Of a stretch of 26,210 bases of DNA, positions 24,138 to 26,210 are shown one piece after another. The stretch comes from an uncultured Clostridium sp. (GTDB taxonomy: Bacteria; Bacillota; Clostridia; Lachnospirales; Lachnospiraceae). A program made the position numbers and the translations under genes. The DNA is taken from contig UQBG01000024.1 in NCBI GenBank assembly GCA_900539185.1, positions 1-26,210 on the forward strand, in the 5' to 3' direction. The notes beneath the pieces are model-generated. The model saw only the letters and a list, made by a program, of their open reading frames with translations. It was not told where the DNA came from and made no database searches. Positions within the stretch are counted from its first letter, which is position 1, and every line of letters begins with the position of its first letter.

Positions 24138-24398
24138 ATGGTGCGCAAATATATCATTGTAACAGGCAGAGTACAGGGAGTCGGATTCCGGTATCATGCA
24201 ATGAATCTGGCAATGGAATATGATCTGACCGGTTGGGTACGGAATCTTTATAACGGTGGTGTTGAGATGGAAGTGCAGGGAAAACGGGAGAATGTAGAGC
24301 TGTTCATCCGGAATCTGGATGTCGGTACGCACTGGATACGGATTGACAGTAAATCAGTAGCAGATCAGCCACAGTTGAAAGTGAGAACCAGTGTGTAG
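24138..24398 (+). CDS. acyP: Acylphosphatase
   Basis: An 86-residue acylphosphatase that hydrolyses carboxyl-phosphate bonds such as those in carbamoyl or acetyl phosphate. The signature GRVQGVGFRY spans residues 10-19 with the phosphate-binding Arg at 18, and GWVRNLYNGGVE (32-43) supplies the catalytic Asn at 36. Family length is normal. A ribosome site AGGGAG precedes the ATG, and the gene follows neuB by 41 bases with no terminator between them, so it could be cotranscribed. A functional link to the nonulosonate pathway is not known. It is the last intact gene before the broken region. Confidence 0.92.
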   Translation: MVRKYIIVTGRVQGVGFRYHAMNLAMEYDLTGWVRNLYNGGVEMEVQGKRENVELFIRNLDVGTHWIRIDSKSVADQPQLKVRTSV

Positions 24399-24431
24399 TC
24401 TGATATAATAATCATGGTTTTGACCATGGTC

Positions 24432-24701
24432 TCAGAGTACACAACTTTCCGGGTGGGGTGCTCTAGGACCTTTTTCTTTCTGTAAACGTTTGCTTTTCGA
24501 TACTGAACTTTCTTTAGAAAACATAAGTCTTTGAAGTTCAGTATCCGTCATGGATTCATCAAGAGGCCAGGAAAGATTTAATTCTCTGGCACGCGTTTGA
24601 ACTTTGACTACAGTTTTCTGAGCAACATCACAGCGCGCCATGATGTTACGCTGAGAGAAGTCCAATCCGGTAAGCCGAATGATTTCTCGATATTTGGTCA
24701 T
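24432..24701 (-). pseudogene. istA: IS21-family transposase IstA, N-terminal remnant
   Basis: The minus-strand frame codes 89 residues. The first ~75 match the N-terminal HTH region of IS21 IstA: MTKYREIIRLTGLDFSQRNI, then VAQKTVVKVQTRARELNL and WPLDESMTDTELQRLMF. Intact IstA proteins have several hundred residues including a DDE integrase core. Here the frame ends soon after KGPRAPHPE, and neither the core nor istB is present. AAGGAGG at 24710-24716 (minus strand) sits 8 bases before the ATG, so the 5' end is original and the 3' part was lost. It is convergent with acylphosphatase. Confidence 0.75.
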
Positions 24702-24787
24702 AATCGTGGCCTCCTTGTAATGAATTTACACCATAGGGTGTATATCTTCATTATAAGGATTTGTAAACAAAATGATTTCCTTTTTAA

Positions 24788-24930
24788 CGGAATCGCGATT
24801 TCCTATAAAGCGGAACTGTGATTTCCATACGCCGTACAGGTGATGGATTTCACCCCGGATTATTCACAATGAACTTCCGGACTGCCTCGTGCCCTATAAA
24901 CACTACGAAGCAGGCGCAGTTGCTATTTTA
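24788..24930 (+). pseudogene. Remnant of a DUF6431-like IS-associated protein
   Basis: In one frame (from 24788) the sequence reads RNRDFL, a stop, then SGTVISIRR. After a one-base frame change it reads RIIHNELPDCLVPYKHYEAGAVA (split here as RIIHNELPD and CLVPYKHYEA, 24856-24924). This order of a basic GSR-x-R-like element, an IRR strand and then R-I-H-x-E-L-P-D-x-x-V-P-Y-K-x-Y-E matches the short zinc-ribbon DUF6431 proteins found beside insertion sequences in Clostridia. The cysteine-bearing segment between them is lost. Stops and a frameshift show that it is dead. The family call is from memory of the pattern. Confidence 0.5.
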
Positions 24931-25115
24931 CTACTGTCTCGAAGTCAGTTCCGTTGTTCTGCAGAGTTTCACGGAGCCTGTAAGCTTGTGAGGTATGTAT
25001 TCGGTTATTTGAAGAAGGAATCCTTTTAAAGAATCTGACAGCTGGGGTTGCGAATGGACAATGAAGTAATGTTGTAGCATATAGGAATATTCCAACTTTA
25101 AATGGTGATAAAATA
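24931..25115 (+). pseudogene. 3' remnant of a PLP aminotransferase gene like that at 21210-23021
   Basis: The frame through 24990-25061 reads EVCIRLFEEGILLKNLTAG, closely parallel to EICICLFEKGILIKNLTEK in the C-terminal domain of the LicC-PLP fusion (DNA 22876-22932). Upstream, CTCGAAGTCAGTTCCG parallels the part of that gene coding LKAVP, and downstream VAYRN and NGDKI parallel IAIRT and ENDQV. In-frame stops (TAA 24981, TGA 25062), a deletion of about 11 bases near 24952 and small indels make it nonfunctional. It is the tail of a second copy or of a close relative, with the 5' part missing. Confidence 0.65.
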
Positions 25116-25126
25116 AAAATAAAATA

Positions 25127-25155
25127 TTTACACAAATACGTGCTTTTTATATAGT
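25127..25155 (+). promoter_or_regulatory. Sigma-A promoter of the Rpn-type gene
   Basis: TTTACA (25127-25132) and TATAGT (25150-25155) with a 17-base spacer. The start would be near 25162, giving a leader of about 50 bases to the ATG at 25213. Confidence 0.6.
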
Positions 25156-25212
25156 ACCGATGTATAGTTATTGTATTGAATGCGATTGATTAGATATACA
25201 GAAAGGGAATAT

Positions 25213-26061
25213 ATGGAAAAGCACGTAAAACGCAGATCATTAGAAGAGTTGAATTTGATTGATGATTTTTTGTTTCAGGCGACGATATCGCATGGCAAAT
25301 TGGGGGAAGAGATTTGCCGGATGATGTTGAGTACGATATTAGGGAGAACGATCGGACGCGTAAAGGTATCGACACAGAAGGTGATATTAGGTCCAGATAC
25401 TGCGATGCGGGGGATACGAATGGATGCTTATGTAGAATCGGAAGAAGAGATACAGGTGGATACCGCTGCGGAGATCTATGACATTGAGCCGGATACAACA
25501 TATGAAAAAGATACATTACCGTGGCGGACAAGACTCTATCAGGCGATGATTGATTCCCACCAGTTAGAATGCGGATGAAACTATAGGGATTTGAAGAACA
25601 TATATATCATTATGATTCTGCCCTATGATCCGTTTGGAAAGAAACGGATGGTATATACTGTGAAGAATCAGTGCATAGAAGAGCCGGACATTCCCTATGA
25701 AGATGGGATTCGAAAGATATATTTATATACAAAAGGGGTAGAAGGAAGTCCTAGCCAGGAACTGTAAGATATGCTAAGATACATAGAGAACAGTATCGAA
25801 GAGAACGTGACAAATGAAACGATACATTTGATCCATAAAGGCGTTCAGGTAATCAAGCAGAACAAAGAGGTAGGTGTTCAGTATATGAAGACATGGGAAC
25901 GAGAAGCGATGATCCGGGAAGAAGGAAAAGAGAAAGGAAGAACTCTTATTAATGAATTAAACCGAAGGCTGGTAGAAGCAGGACGGCTGGAAGATATGGT
26001 AAAAGCGGCTACCGACGAGGCCTTTCAGGAGCAGTTATTAAAGGAATATAATTTGCTATAG
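25213..26061 (+). pseudogene. Rpn/PD-(D/E)XK nuclease family transposase with two in-frame stops
   Basis: A single reading frame of 282 codons broken by TGA (25576-25578, codon 122) and TAA (25765-25767, codon 185), with no frameshift. The first part has RRSLEELNLIDDFLFQATIS, GRTIGRVKVSTQKVILG and GIRMDAYVES, then AEIYDIEPD, the PD-(D/E)XK core (D71 and E92). The second has IYIIMILPYDPFGKKRMVYT, IPYEDGIRKIYLYTKG and then SQEL. The third has MLRYIENSIEENVTNE, GVQYMKTWEREAMIREEGK and a C-terminal helix. All three match consecutive parts of Rpn-type proteins. AAGGGAA precedes the ATG. With otherwise good coding sequence, inactivation looks recent; TAA may come from CAA. Confidence 0.8.
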
Positions 26062-26210
26062 TATTTAGGTCTTTAAAAATGAAGATGTAAAAATGATAAA
26101 AACAAATTGCATAAAAATATTGACAAGCAGGAATAGATGGAATATATTAAGTATCAAGCAAGTATATTTCATCTATTTTCTTATATTCAAAGACGTTTGA
26201 TGTATATTCT
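26062..26210 (+). promoter_or_regulatory. AT-rich intergenic end with strong promoter and operator-like inverted repeat
   Basis: TTGACA (26120-26125) and TATATT (26143-26148) with a 17-base spacer form the best sigma-A match in the window, reading rightward out of it. AATAGATGGAATATA (26132-26146) and TATATTTCATCTATT (26163-26177) are a 15-base inverted repeat with one G-T pair, covering the spacer, the -10 and the start site. No gene begins before the window ends. Confidence 0.6.

Noticed and set aside
24413..24428. CATGGT-TTTG-ACCATG hairpin as terminator after acylphosphatase
   Set aside because: The stem is only 6 bases and no T-run follows on either side.
24923..25135. Minus-strand open frame over the intergenic region
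   Set aside because: It has no ribosome site and no recognisable motif. The plus strand there shows similarity to the aminotransferase tail.
1..26210. CRISPR arrays, tRNA or rRNA genes, prophage or replication origin
   Set aside because: No regularly spaced repeats, cloverleaf-capable segments, phage genes or DnaA-box clusters were noticed.

Overview
The window looks like a chromosomal segment of a motile, gut-type Lachnospiraceae bacterium (Roseburia, Agathobacter, Lachnospira or Butyrivibrio relatives). The basis is the Firmicutes late-flagellar gene order, strong AGGAGG ribosome sites, moderate-to-low GC, a very short Lachnospiraceae-style flagellin, and PD-(D/E)XK (Rpn-type) transposase-like genes at both ends. 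The exact genus cannot be fixed from sequence reading alone.

Layout. (1) 1-340: 5' end of a minus-strand Rpn-type gene, its promoter, and the divergent promoter of a sodium:solute symporter (341-1867) that ends in a clear terminator. (2) 1956-12274: a flagellar operon, flgM, flgN, two consecutive flgK genes, a long flgL, fliW, csrA, flaG, fliD, fliS and a fliT-like chaperone, with sigma-D (sigma-28) type promoters before flgM and flaG. (3) 12294-13266: flagellin as its own unit, with a sigma-D type promoter, a leader of three hairpins and a perfect-stem terminator. The last leader hairpin shows GGA in its loop, and a second GGA lies in the ribosome site, which is the layout of a CsrA target. 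(4) 13302-24398: an AT-richer modification island. It holds a small unknown protein, two Maf/DUF115 glycosyltransferases, neuC, neuA, a soluble TPR plus alkaline-phosphatase-fold enzyme, a LicC-like cytidylyltransferase fused to a PLP aminotransferase/decarboxylase-fold domain, neuB and an acylphosphatase. (5) 24400-25115: broken genes, namely an IS21 istA remnant, a DUF6431-like remnant and a 3' remnant of a second aminotransferase gene. (6) 25127-26061: an Rpn-type gene with two in-frame stops. (7) 26062-26210: a strong promoter overlapping a long inverted repeat and pointing out of the window.

How the genes fit together. FlgM restrains sigma-D until the hook-basal body is finished. The HAP proteins (FlgK, FlgL, FliD) and their chaperones (FlgN, FliT-like) complete the hook-filament junction and cap. 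FliW and CsrA set the flagellin translation level through the leader hairpin, and FliS carries flagellin to export. NeuC, NeuB and NeuA would make a CMP-activated nonulosonic (sialic-acid-like) sugar, which a Maf enzyme can attach to flagellin in the cytoplasm. The most novel part is the pair between neuA and neuB, a cytoplasmic AP-superfamily enzyme with Thr at the nucleophile position and a LicC-PLP fusion. Together they suggest a CDP-activated amino-alcohol phosphate (for example phosphoethanolamine) or an aminophosphonate decoration added to the flagellar glycan. That function is inference.
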